DNA of 64,000 bases from JBMFVE01 sp049966155 (GTDB lineage: Bacteria; Bacteroidota; Ignavibacteria; Kryptoniales; JAKASW01). This document shows, piece by piece, positions 35,383-43,950 of this stretch (positions are counted from its first letter, which is position 1; the number at the start of each line of letters is the position of its first letter). The notes under the pieces were generated by a model. The model saw only the letters and a program-made list of their open reading frames with translations, was not told where the DNA came from and did not search any database. Where the stretch lies: the NCBI GenBank assembly GCA_049966155.1, contig JBMFVE010000004.1, positions 154,185 through 218,184 of the forward strand. Reading direction: 5' to 3'. The translations under genes and the position numbers were made by a program.

Positions 35383-35952
35383 ATGAGTAAAAATAGTATG
35401 CCAACCAGAGAAGATGCAGAATCGCTTCTGCACGAGTTTACAAAATCGGAAAGTCTTCTCAAGCATGCTTATGCTGTTGAGGCCGTGATGCGAGCCTATG
35501 CCAGGAAATTCGGCGAAAACGAAGATGAATGGGGAATTGCAGGGCTACTGCACGACTTTGACTACGAGAAGTTTCCAACCCCCGAACAGCATCCTTATAT
35601 TGGTAGTAAAATTCTTGAGGAAAGGGGATATCCAGAAAATATCAGGAAGGCGATTCTCGGCCACGCACCTTACACAAAAGTTGAGCGCGACAGCTTAATG
35701 GCAAGATATCTTTTTGCATCGGATGAACTGAGCGGATTTGTGACAGCAGTTGCTCTTGTTCGACCGACGAAATTAGAAGGCCTTGAACCGGGCTCGGTAA
35801 GAAAAAAACTAAAAGATAAGGCGTTTGCGCGTAGTGTCAGCAGGGAAGATATAAGGCAGGGCTTTGCCGAGATAGATATACCTGAGGATGAGCATATTAA
35901 ATTCGTTATTGAAGTGCTTCGACAAAATGCTGAAAAATTGGGGCTAAAGTAG
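35383..35952 (+). CDS. HD domain-containing hydrolase
   Basis: An approximately 190-residue HD-superfamily phosphohydrolase. Metal ligands are visible as His in KHAYAVEAVMRAYARKFG, then the HD doublet in LLHDFDYEKF, and a further His in HPYIGSKIL and LGHAPY. It is a small stand-alone HD domain of the hydrolase type that often acts on nucleotides or phosphoesters. The reading frame extends further upstream, but the ATG at 35383 gives the more natural N-terminus; no strong ribosome binding site helps. fmt follows after 31 bases. Confidence 0.75.
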   Translation: MSKNSMPTREDAESLLHEFTKSESLLKHAYAVEAVMRAYARKFGENEDEWGIAGLLHDFDYEKFPTPEQHPYIGSKILEERGYPENIRKAILGHAPYTKVERDSLMARYLFASDELSGFVTAVALVRPTKLEGLEPGSVRKKLKDKAFARSVSREDIRQGFAEIDIPEDEHIKFVIEVLRQNAEKLGLK

Positions 35953-35983
35953 GAAGAAATTCACGTTAGATTGGTAGAGTACG

Positions 35984-36922
35984 ATGAGAATTGTCTTTAT
36001 GGGAACACCTGCATTTGCCATTCCATCACTGATGGTGATCAATTCCGAAAAGCGCTGGGAACTTGCTGCTGTGGTGACAAATCCTGATGAGCCTCAGGGG
36101 CGTGGACTTAAATCTGTGCCTCCGCCAGTAAAGGTCGCCGCAGATCAACTTGGATTGAAAGTGATACAGGCGACAAATCTCAATGATCCTGCTTTTCATT
36201 CTTTATTGGAAGACCTCTCTCCCGACTTACTGGTTGTAGTTGCATTCAAAATTCTGCCTGCTAAAGTTTTGTCTGTTCCCAAGCTGGCATCTTTTAACCT
36301 GCACGCTTCACTGCTCCCAAAGTATAGAGGTGCGGCTCCTGTAAACTGGGCAATTGCAAACGGAGAAAAGGAAACAGGTGTTACAACGTTTCTGCTGGAG
36401 GAAGGAGTTGATAAAGGTAAAATTTTGGTACAGAAGAAAACTGTAATTGGAGAAGATGAGACAGCAGGTGAGCTTCTGGAAAAATTAAGTCACCTTGGGG
36501 CTCAAGCTGTTGTTGAAACAATAGAGCTAATAGAAAATGGAAATTACATAGCGATTCCACAGGATGAAAGCAAAGCTTCGAGAGCGCCAAAGATTAAAAA
36601 ACAGGATTGCTTATTGGAGTGGAGTAAGCCTGCTGAAGCCCTTCACAATTTCATCCGTGCCTTTTCGCCTGATCCCGGAGCTTATACCTTCTTCAGGGGG
36701 AAGATGCTTAAAATTTATCGCACAAGGAAAACAAATATACCATCAGCTTTTGCACCCGGACAATTGATCACTATGGGAAACGAATTGTACGTATCAACCG
36801 CGGACAAGTTACTGATGATAGTTGAACTGCAACTCGAGGGGAGGAAAAAACTCCCTGCTTCTGAATTTATTCGAGGCGCACGACTACAGCCCGCAGAGAA
36901 ATTTGAAAAGCCTGCCAGGTAA
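35984..36922 (+). CDS. fmt: Methionyl-tRNA formyltransferase
   Basis: Formylates initiator Met-tRNA. The protein of 312 residues begins MRIVFMGTPAFAIPSL and contains NPDEPQGRGLKSVPPPVK and the formyl-folate signature NLHASLLPKYRGAAPVNWAI with the catalytic Asn/His. The C-terminal OB-fold-like domain follows (LLEWSKPAEALHNFIRAFSPDPGAYTFF). Peptide deformylase is not beside it, unlike in many genomes. The FmdB-type gene is convergent. Confidence 0.97.
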   Translation: MRIVFMGTPAFAIPSLMVINSEKRWELAAVVTNPDEPQGRGLKSVPPPVKVAADQLGLKVIQATNLNDPAFHSLLEDLSPDLLVVVAFKILPAKVLSVPKLASFNLHASLLPKYRGAAPVNWAIANGEKETGVTTFLLEEGVDKGKILVQKKTVIGEDETAGELLEKLSHLGAQAVVETIELIENGNYIAIPQDESKASRAPKIKKQDCLLEWSKPAEALHNFIRAFSPDPGAYTFFRGKMLKIYRTRKTNIPSAFAPGQLITMGNELYVSTADKLLMIVELQLEGRKKLPASEFIRGARLQPAEKFEKPAR

Positions 36923-36932
36923 GTCTAATTTT

Positions 36933-37232
36933 TCAGGATGCTTTCTTTTCGGTTTTCTGAACCGAGGCCTCACCATCCCCAGGTGAAGTATGCTCCTTGG
37001 GTTTTGAAGAGTGCTCTCCATTGCCGCCATTTGTGCTGGGTGATGACCCGGTCTTTTTGTAGTCGGTTAAGTAAAATCCTGAGCCTTTGAAAATCAACCC
37101 TGCTCCTGCACCGATTATTCTGTGCACAGAACCGCCACATTTTGGGCATGTGGACAAGGGATCATCATTAATAGGCTGAAATTCTTCAAAACTGTAACCA
37201 CATTTCTGGCATTTGTATTCGTACGTCGGCAT
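36933..37232 (-). CDS. FmdB-type zinc ribbon protein
   Basis: A 99-residue protein from the ATG at 37232, which follows AAAGGAGATGCCAA. The N-terminus MPTYEYKCQKCGYSFEEFQPINDDPLSTCPKCGG holds two CXXC pairs forming a zinc ribbon as in FmdB. VHRIIGAGAGLIFKGSGFYLTDYKK is the conserved core of the family. The C-terminal 40 residues are low-complexity and charged. A longer reading frame exists upstream, but this start is favoured by the ribosome binding site and homology. The function of the family is mostly unknown. Confidence 0.9.
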   Translation of the reverse strand: MPTYEYKCQKCGYSFEEFQPINDDPLSTCPKCGGSVHRIIGAGAGLIFKGSGFYLTDYKKTGSSPSTNGGNGEHSSKPKEHTSPGDGEASVQKTEKKAS

Positions 37233-37624
37233 TTGGCATCTCCTTTTAAAGCAATGGTGAAATTTATAGCTTTTTTGGACTAAATTCAATGAGATAATGA
37301 ATTCACTGAATATTTCCTAAAACAAGATGTCGCCTGATCTTTTATCAATGAATCATCGGTGGAAAAGTGAGGTTGTCTTCCACAAAAGCAGGTGATTTCG
37401 GCATAGGATGAAGCACAACTGAAAAGCATTGTGCGGGTCGTTATGAGAGATTTCGGCGTGCGGGATTGGGGGCTCGATTTTTCCTTAAAATCTGTTAAAA
37501 TGGGGCAACTGAGAAGGTCTGGTTAAGCACAATTTTTTTGATTTTGCAACATTTCCTTGCTATTGACTTTGTTAATCTGTTATTTTTAACAAAATTGAAG
37601 GCTTCTTGAAGAAGAGATTGTAAA
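37233..37624. other. Intergenic region, no gene seen
   Basis: The 392 bases between the divergent FmdB and argJ genes contain no supportable ORF. TTGACT at 37563-37568 followed by AT-rich sequence is a possible promoter element for argJ, but I do not see a convincing -10 hexamer. A GTTAAC-rich patch lies at 37568-37592 without a clear palindrome. No riboswitch or tRNA is evident. Confidence 0.4.
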
Positions 37625-38833
37625 ATGAATTTATATTTCGATAGATCAATTACGTTTCCCAGAGGATTTGTTGCAAGCGCTGTGAGCGCAGGAATTAAGA
37701 AAGACAAAGCACCGGACTTATCTCTTATATATAGCATTGAACCTGCAGTTGCAGCAGCTGTCTTCACAAGAAACAAATTTCAGGCAAGTCCCATAATAGT
37801 CAGCCGTGAAAATTTGAAGAAATCTCACGGAAAAGTTCGTGCGATTGTTGTCAACAGTGGATGTGCAAATGCTCTGACGGGTGAAAGGGGGATTCAGACA
37901 GCAAGGAAAACAGCGGCGGTGGTTGCAAAGTCGCTTGATATAGAGCCGACAGAGGTCCTTGTGGCTTCAACAGGGGTAATTGGGGTACAACTGGACTACG
38001 ATAAAATTGAAAAAGCTGTTCCAAAACTCGTTGATCAGCTTACAATCAACTATGATGAGAGCTTCGCTCGCGGGATAATGACTACCGATAAATTTCCTAA
38101 AATGTGTGCAGCCGGAGTTGAGTTGCCTGGAGGAAGGTATTTTCGAATAGGGGCTTCTGCAAAGGGAGCTGGGATGATACATCCAAATATGGCGACCATG
38201 CTCTGTTTTGTCACAACGGATGCAGTGTTGAGGGGCGAGGATGCACAGGTTATACTGGCAAATGCTGTTTCAAAGAGCTTCAATCTTATTTCGGTTGATG
38301 GTGACACAAGCACCAATGACACTGTCTTTTTGCTGGCAAATGGCGCATCAGGCACGGCTGTCACATCTCAGAGTGATTTGAGAAAATTTGAGGAAGCATT
38401 AACTGTTATTTTGCATCAGCTTGCTGAGATGATTGTAAAAGATGGTGAGGGAGCCACAAAGGTGATTCACTTAAAGATCCAGCATGCACGGTCATTCGAA
38501 GACGCTGTTGCAGTTGGAAAAGCCGTGGCGGTCTCGCCTTTGGTCAAAACTGCAATTTTTGGCGGTGATCCAAATTGGGGAAGAATTTTATCTGCTGTTG
38601 GGAACAGTCCTGTAAATTTTAACCAAAGGAAAGTTTCCCTGAAAATTGAAAATGTACTTGTTTTTAATCAAAATGAACCTGTAAAATGCAATACCAATAA
38701 ACTTAGGAAAATATTTTCCAATCCAGAAATAGAGATAACGATAGATCTGGCAGCAGGAAAGCAATCGGCAGAAGTGATTACCTGTGACCTTAGCTACGAG
38801 TATGTAAAAATCAATGGTGAGTACACCACATAA
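37625..38833 (+). CDS. argJ: Bifunctional glutamate N-acetyltransferase/amino-acid acetyltransferase ArgJ
   Basis: Makes N-acetylglutamate and recovers acetyl groups from N-acetylornithine in arginine synthesis. The precursor is 402 residues. The autoproteolytic site is at GAGMIHPNMATMLCF, with Thr191 becoming the N-terminal nucleophile of the beta chain. Other motifs are VNSGCANALTG, VASTGVIG and FGGDPNWGRI. It stands alone here, with no argB/C/D neighbour, so the arginine genes are scattered or elsewhere. The Hc1-like gene follows at 35 bases. Confidence 0.96.
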   Translation: MNLYFDRSITFPRGFVASAVSAGIKKDKAPDLSLIYSIEPAVAAAVFTRNKFQASPIIVSRENLKKSHGKVRAIVVNSGCANALTGERGIQTARKTAAVVAKSLDIEPTEVLVASTGVIGVQLDYDKIEKAVPKLVDQLTINYDESFARGIMTTDKFPKMCAAGVELPGGRYFRIGASAKGAGMIHPNMATMLCFVTTDAVLRGEDAQVILANAVSKSFNLISVDGDTSTNDTVFLLANGASGTAVTSQSDLRKFEEALTVILHQLAEMIVKDGEGATKVIHLKIQHARSFEDAVAVGKAVAVSPLVKTAIFGGDPNWGRILSAVGNSPVNFNQRKVSLKIENVLVFNQNEPVKCNTNKLRKIFSNPEIEITIDLAAGKQSAEVITCDLSYEYVKINGEYTT

Positions 38834-38868
38834 CAAAAACAAACAAAAACAAAACAAGGAGAAGTAAT

Positions 38869-39060
38869 ATGGCTAAATTTGATGAACTCCGCGACCTCGT
38901 TAACAGCTTTGAAGCGGACTTCCGTAAATTTTACGAGAAGGGCAACAAAGCGGCTGGAACCAGGGTGCGAAAGCACATGGGTGAACTGAAAAAATTTGCC
39001 CAGGCAGTTCGACAGGAGGTTCAGGAGTTGAAGGCTAAAATGAAGGAGGAGGGGAAGTAA
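38869..39060 (+). CDS. Histone H1/Hc1-like small basic protein
   Basis: A 63-residue helical, Lys-rich protein: MAKFDELRDLVNSFEADFRKFYEKGNKAAGTRVRKHMGELKKFAQAVRQEVQELKAK. The KFYEKGNKAAGTRVRKHM core is the hallmark of the Bacteroidota Hc1-like family, thought to bind DNA as a small nucleoid-associated protein. It is preceded by AAGGAGAAG six bases before the ATG. The strong hairpin at 39072-39106 follows it. Confidence 0.85.
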   Translation: MAKFDELRDLVNSFEADFRKFYEKGNKAAGTRVRKHMGELKKFAQAVRQEVQELKAKMKEEGK

Positions 39061-39071
39061 GGCTTTGAATG

Positions 39072-39106
39072 GATGGGCAGCAAATCGTATTGACTTGCTG
39101 CCCATC
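39072..39106. terminator. Strong hairpin between convergent genes, possible terminator
   Basis: GATGGGCAGCAA and TTGCTGCCCATC form a 12-bp perfect stem with an 11-base loop. It lies between the Hc1-like gene and the convergent two-component gene. No U-tract follows on either strand, so it is either a U-less terminator or an mRNA-end stabiliser. Confidence 0.4.
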
Positions 39107-39121
39107 TCAATAAGCTAAAAC

Positions 39122-39802
39122 TCATTTCTCTTCTTTACGCTCTTTTTCCCCGTGGATATCGATCATATTCAGGTCGTTTACATAAGTTTTCCTTGCGGGT
39201 TCTTTGAGTTCTGTGAATTTTCTGGAAATTAATTTGAGCCTTTCCGCACTTTCGGCAATGAGGTCGACAGCGCGCTGCATTTTTTCCAAATCTCGCGTTT
39301 TTAAAGTGCTCCTGAGAAGATCGAGGGCAAGGAAAAGCACGTTTAAAGGGTTGTTAATTTCATGACCAACGGTTGCAGCCATCTCCAGAACCGCAACCCG
39401 ATGACTTAAATCATGGATTTCGTCCTTTAGATTTTTCAAGCGCATTCCTGTTCTAACTCTCGCCAGGAGTTCAGGGTGCTGCGCAGGCTTGATGATGTAG
39501 TCATCTGCACCGGCATCAAGTCCACGAACTATATCTACCGTGTCACCCTTTGCAGTCAGGAGAATTATATGTGATTGCTTTAATTTCTGATCTGATTTTG
39601 CGATGCGTGAGAATTGTTCTCCATCCATTTCTGGCATCATCCAGTCGACTATAATTACATTTGGTTCGAATTCTCTTGCCGCTTCAAGTCCGCGCTTACC
39701 GTTTTCTGCTTCGCAGATCTCGTAATCTTCTTTTTTGAGAATCCTGCTGAGAATCATCCTCGCATTTGGGTCGTCATCAATTATTAAAATTTTACCTTTC
39801 AC
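39122..39802 (-). CDS. Response regulator with a C-terminal histidine-kinase dimerisation domain
   Basis: The 226-residue product has a receiver domain (1-120) with the phosphoryl acceptor Asp53 in IIVDWMMPEMDG, Thr83, and Lys105 in YIIKPAQ. It continues into a helical DHp-like domain with the H-box VGHEINNPLNVLFLALDLL, His147. There is no HATPase domain. This receiver-DHp layout is unusual: the His could take part in a phosphorelay, being phosphorylated by another kinase. The start is one codon inside the end of the PAS/GAF kinase gene (ATGA overlap), so the two act together. Whether His147 is ever phosphorylated is not shown here. Confidence 0.85.
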   Translation of the reverse strand: MKGKILIIDDDPNARMILSRILKKEDYEICEAENGKRGLEAAREFEPNVIIVDWMMPEMDGEQFSRIAKSDQKLKQSHIILLTAKGDTVDIVRGLDAGADDYIIKPAQHPELLARVRTGMRLKNLKDEIHDLSHRVAVLEMAATVGHEINNPLNVLFLALDLLRSTLKTRDLEKMQRAVDLIAESAERLKLISRKFTELKEPARKTYVNDLNMIDIHGEKERKEEK

Positions 39803-41448
39803 CTTGCTTCTCTTTCCTTTGGAATTGTGAATTTTACAGTTGTGCCCTTGCCGATGCCTTCACTTTCCACCTGAATGTCTCCCCCCATCATCTCTATGAA
39901 TGAGCGTGCAATGACAAGTCCCAAGCCGGTGCCCCCAAATTTGCGGGTCGTACTGCTGTCGACCTGGTAAAATTTTTGAAAGAGCCCCGGTTGTTTATCC
40001 AGAGGAATACCGATCCCTGTGTCCTTTACAGTGAACAAAATTTTTTCATCAAGTGAATTTAAGTAAATGGAGATACCGCCGCGTGAAGTGAATTTCATTG
40101 CGTTGCTAATTATGTTTATAAGGACTTGCTTGAGTTTTTGTGCATCAGTATAAGCGAATATCGGTTCAGTTCCCAAATTTAATTCAAATTTTATTCCTTT
40201 GCTCTCAGCCTGTATTTGAAATATATTCTTCATTTCCTTCATAATGTCGTTGACATAAACATTCTCCATATTGAGCTGCACTCTTCCGGCCTCAATTCTT
40301 GATATGTCAAGCAGGTCATTAATGATTCTCAACAAATGGTGGGCACTTTCAAGTGCATTTCGACTGAACTGGTTTAATTCTTCTTCGTTTTCATAATATT
40401 TCTCGGTAATTAGAGTTAGAAATCCAATTATTGAATTAAGAGGCGTCCGCAGTTCGTGGGAAGTGTTCGCGAGGAAATCATTCTTTAGCTGGTTTACTTC
40501 AATTAAATACTGGTTAATCTTTCTTGTTTCCTCAAAAAGTATTGCTCTCTCAAGCGATAGTGCGACTGACCCTGCGAGCCGTTCCAGTAGTTTAGCGCTT
40601 TCCTCGTCGTAAGCTGACGACTTTGTCGACTTCAGCTGGATAATTCCGATTGGTTTTATTCCTGCAATTATAGGGACACAGGCATTTGACAGATAGTGGT
40701 TGTCATTTGTAACGGAGTTAGGTGTATCCAATTGGATAGCTGTTCTTCGATTATGTAAAGCCGTAGTTAATATATCGTCGTCAATTGAGATTGCACAGAC
40801 TTCATCCAGTATTTTGAAAACACCATCTTCAAACTTTCCAGTAAATATAGGTGTGATGTTTTCTTCGTTTTGGTCAAATTGGCCGATCAGGATCCAGTCA
40901 TAGTCGATAAATTTTCGAATTTCAGCAGCAACAATTTCTACAATTTTTCTTATCTCCAGAGATGAAGATGCAAATAATGCGACCTTGTTTATCAGTTCAA
41001 GTTCTCTCGATTTTTCGGTCAGATTGTCTATAAGGGTCTGGTATTTTGTAATCTCAGTAACCGCTGCGGTTATGACGCTTTTGTTGGCTTGATCCCTCAC
41101 AACAGCATCCCTTTCTGATAGCCATTTTTCAGTCCCGTCCTTGCAGATAATTTTGTAATCTATAAACTGTGTATCTTTTTTACTGGGAAGGCCATTGTAG
41201 TAGCTCATTAATTCCCTGGAATAGTCCGGATGAACGATTTCACGAGCATATATTCCAAGATCCTTGAACTCACTCTCGTTATAACCTGTAATTGACTTGA
41301 AACCTGGAGAAACGTATTTAACAGGCATAAAGTTAAAACCCACCTCAGCAACATAGACAAAAAAGCCGGGATTTTTAAAGGATTTCAATACTAAGTGTAA
41401 TGTCTCTAAATAATTGAGATCTTCGAGGGATTTATATTCACGCTTCAT
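39799..41448 (-). CDS. PAS-GAF sensor histidine kinase
   Basis: A 549-residue cytoplasmic kinase without transmembrane helices. The PAS/PAC region covers about 25-140 (SPGFKSITGYNESEFKDLG, then DGTEKWLSERDAVV). The GAF domain covers about 160-305, and the HisKA box is DFLANTSHELRTPLNSIIGFL, His331. The HATPase domain has N-box ISNAMKFTS, FTVKDTGIGIP (G1) and KFGGTGLGLVIARSF (G2). The signal is unknown. The gene is coupled to the receiver-DHp gene downstream and lies divergent from the nucleotidyltransferase trio. Confidence 0.95.
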   Translation of the reverse strand: MKREYKSLEDLNYLETLHLVLKSFKNPGFFVYVAEVGFNFMPVKYVSPGFKSITGYNESEFKDLGIYAREIVHPDYSRELMSYYNGLPSKKDTQFIDYKIICKDGTEKWLSERDAVVRDQANKSVITAAVTEITKYQTLIDNLTEKSRELELINKVALFASSSLEIRKIVEIVAAEIRKFIDYDWILIGQFDQNEENITPIFTGKFEDGVFKILDEVCAISIDDDILTTALHNRRTAIQLDTPNSVTNDNHYLSNACVPIIAGIKPIGIIQLKSTKSSAYDEESAKLLERLAGSVALSLERAILFEETRKINQYLIEVNQLKNDFLANTSHELRTPLNSIIGFLTLITEKYYENEEELNQFSRNALESAHHLLRIINDLLDISRIEAGRVQLNMENVYVNDIMKEMKNIFQIQAESKGIKFELNLGTEPIFAYTDAQKLKQVLINIISNAMKFTSRGGISIYLNSLDEKILFTVKDTGIGIPLDKQPGLFQKFYQVDSSTTRKFGGTGLGLVIARSFIEMMGGDIQVESEGIGKGTTVKFTIPKEREAR

Positions 41449-41573
41449 GAATAGCGACTTTCTTCAGGGAGAATTTACAAACTACTACAGCGACTTGCAA
41501 TTTAGCAGCAAAATTCAAAGCGAATCCACCTTCAGGGGAACTATTATAGATTCGCAAAAAGTTATATAGCTAA

Positions 41574-42473
41574 ATGGACTTTCTTCAAAATGTGCGAGCT
41601 ACTCTCCTTTATTTTGATCTGTTCCAACATCCACTTACGGAGCAGGAATTGGTTCATTTTTTTCCTGAGCCAATAACCGAGAGTGATATGCGAATGAATT
41701 TGATAAAGCACCAATTTAAATCCAGGGACGGATATTATCATATTAGAAGTGACGACTCAATAGTTCAATTAAGAAAGAAGAGAGAATCGGCAGCCAGATT
41801 CATGCTGTCGGCTTCAGGGCTAATTGGAAACTTCATTGGTCAATTTCCATTCGTTAGAGCTGTATTCTTATCCGGCTCATTGTCCAAAGGAGTTAACAAT
41901 GGGAATGCAGATGTTGACCTTTTTCTTATTTCGGAAGAAAAAAGGCTCTGGATTTGCAGAGCAATTATTACTTTTTTCAAGAAAACATTCTTGCTAAATA
42001 AGAAGCGGTTTCTCTGTGCAAATTACTTTTTATCGGAGAACCATCTGGAAATTCCCGAAAAAAATATTTTCACGGCGACGGAGTTAGTAACACTTCGGCC
42101 TTTATACTTATCGGATAGTTCTCTGCTGTTAAAACTTTATAATTCAAATAGCTGGGTAGCAGGGTTTTATCCGAATTGGGAACAATTGATTAAAGCAAAC
42201 ATAAGTGCCAGGTCAGCTGCTGTGAGCAAACCTAACAATCCATCAGGAAACGGCTATCTGAGCAAGCTTGATTTACGTTTAATGATTTACTATCGAAATG
42301 TATGGAGAAAACGGTATCCCCAATTTGACAATGAACAGCTTGACCTCCTTTTCCGTACAACTCCTTATGCATCTAAAGTACACCCGAATGATTTTCAGAC
42401 GAAAATACTGTACGAATACGAATCAAGATTGAGAAAGGAGAACCTGCAAAGGTTAACAAGGCTGAATGACTGA
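41574..42473 (+). CDS. Nucleotidyltransferase-fold protein, trio member 1
   Basis: The 299-residue product carries a nucleotidyltransferase signature, FLSGSLSKGVNNGNADVDLFLIS, with Gly-Ser at 101-102 and the metal-binding Asp113/Asp115. A winged-helix-like N-terminus (TLLYFDLFQHPLTEQELVHFF) precedes it. The rest is unfamiliar. I would call it a minimal NTase-like protein that may transfer a nucleotide to a small molecule or protein. It overlaps the next gene by 8 bases, and both are coupled to a methyltransferase, so it probably works in the same pathway. Confidence 0.65.
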   Translation: MDFLQNVRATLLYFDLFQHPLTEQELVHFFPEPITESDMRMNLIKHQFKSRDGYYHIRSDDSIVQLRKKRESAARFMLSASGLIGNFIGQFPFVRAVFLSGSLSKGVNNGNADVDLFLISEEKRLWICRAIITFFKKTFLLNKKRFLCANYFLSENHLEIPEKNIFTATELVTLRPLYLSDSSLLLKLYNSNSWVAGFYPNWEQLIKANISARSAAVSKPNNPSGNGYLSKLDLRLMIYYRNVWRKRYPQFDNEQLDLLFRTTPYASKVHPNDFQTKILYEYESRLRKENLQRLTRLND

Positions 42474-43950
42474 TGTATTGTTGTCTCATTCGTATTTTTT
42501 GAGATTTGACCGCAAACAGTTCAAAACGATGCAGCCCTATGCGCCCCTAAGCACTTTGTATGCTGCGAGTGTTTTGAGAGAAGCTGGCATAAGCGTGGTA
42601 CTTTTTGACTCAATGTTTGCGAGCAGGGAGGAGGAACTGTCTATGATGATCCGGAAGTATTCTCCAAAAATTGTTGCAATATGCGACGATAATTTTAATT
42701 ACCTTACCAAAATGTGCCTCGAGAGGATGCGCCTTGCCACATACAGGATGATTGAAATTGCACGGCAAGCGAGATGTACCGTCATAGTTTCTGCGCTGGA
42801 TTCATCCGATCGTTTTTCTGAATACCTTTATCATGGTGCTCAATTTGTGATTTATGGGGAGCCCGAGTACACTCTTCTTGAACTATGTGAGGATATCCTT
42901 AGCAAGGATAGTCGTGACGTAGGATCAATCAACGGGGTGATATTTAAATCTGAAGGTAAGGTTATTATAGCTCCGCCCAGGGCACCAACCTCGAATCTCG
43001 ATTTAATTCCGTTTCCTGCATGGGACTTGGTAGATATTGAAAGGTATCGCATTGCATGGCAAAACCGTCATCGCTACTTTTCGATGAACCTTGTCACAAC
43101 AAGAGGGTGCCCATTTGGCTGTAATTGGTGCGCAAAGCCTGTTTACGGAAGGAGTTATAACTCAAGGTCGCCTGAAAATGTCATGGAGGAAATTGCGATT
43201 ATTGTCGATCGATATCACCCGGATCATATTTGGTTTTGTGATGATATTTTTGGCCTGAAGTCAGGATGGATAAGACAATTTTCAGAAGAAGTGGCGAAGA
43301 CAAATATCAGAATCAGGTATAAGTGCCTGTCACGTCCAGATTTACTTCTTAAAGAGAATTCTTTTCAGCTGCTTGCAGCATCCGGTTGTGAAACTGTCTG
43401 GATTGGCGCCGAGAGTGGATCTCAGAAAATCCTCGACGCAATGGAAAAAGGAACGAGGGTGGAGCAGATCCGATTGGCTACACGAAAATTGAGAAAAGAA
43501 GGAATAAGGGTAGGATACTTTTTGCAGTTTGGTTATCCTGGAGAAACATATGAAGAGATTCGAAAAACGTTTCGGATGGTACTGGATGAAATGCCCGATG
43601 AGATTGGTGTATCTGTATCCTATCCTCTTCCTGGGACAGAGTTCTACGAAATGGTACGAAGAAATCTGGGTGCAAAGAAAAACTGGTATGACAGCAGCGA
43701 CATTTCACTTTTATTTCCGGGTGAGTTTAAGCCGATATTTTATCGTGTGTTACACAGCTTTTTGCATAAAATTCACAGAATGCGCCGCATAACACTGCGG
43801 ATGGAAAAATTAACTTTGAGGTCGATTTTCATATATCTGGTCAACCTGGTATCCCTTCCATGGCTTTTCCTCGTAATGCAGCTTTTGAGAATCAGAAATC
43901 CCGAAACGGAGTCATCGATTACAATTACACAAATGAATTATGATAAATAA
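42466..43950 (+). CDS. B12-binding-domain radical SAM protein, trio member 2
   Basis: A 494-residue enzyme. The N-terminal cobalamin-binding-like Rossmann fold is at about 1-150 (PYAPLSTLYAASVLREAG, GEPEYTLLEL). The radical SAM domain follows, with CPFGCNWC and the iron-sulfur cysteines Cys215, Cys219 and Cys222. Later come ETVWIGAESGSQKILDAMEKG and LQFGYPGETYEEI, typical for the B12-binding radical SAM class. I see no DXHXXG-type cobalamin histidine in the N-terminal fold, so cofactor use is uncertain. The C-terminus adds a membrane-associated hydrophobic stretch (FIYLVNLVSLPWLFLVMQLL). Reaction unknown. Confidence 0.85.
   Translation: MTDVLLSHSYFLRFDRKQFKTMQPYAPLSTLYAASVLREAGISVVLFDSMFASREEELSMMIRKYSPKIVAICDDNFNYLTKMCLERMRLATYRMIEIARQARCTVIVSALDSSDRFSEYLYHGAQFVIYGEPEYTLLELCEDILSKDSRDVGSINGVIFKSEGKVIIAPPRAPTSNLDLIPFPAWDLVDIERYRIAWQNRHRYFSMNLVTTRGCPFGCNWCAKPVYGRSYNSRSPENVMEEIAIIVDRYHPDHIWFCDDIFGLKSGWIRQFSEEVAKTNIRIRYKCLSRPDLLLKENSFQLLAASGCETVWIGAESGSQKILDAMEKGTRVEQIRLATRKLRKEGIRVGYFLQFGYPGETYEEIRKTFRMVLDEMPDEIGVSVSYPLPGTEFYEMVRRNLGAKKNWYDSSDISLLFPGEFKPIFYRVLHSFLHKIHRMRRITLRMEKLTLRSIFIYLVNLVSLPWLFLVMQLLRIRNPETESSITITQMNYDK

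Noticed and set aside
37233..37624. Riboswitch or ARG-type operator upstream of argJ
   Set aside because: No conserved riboswitch core and no good palindrome; only a partial promoter-like TTGACT is visible.
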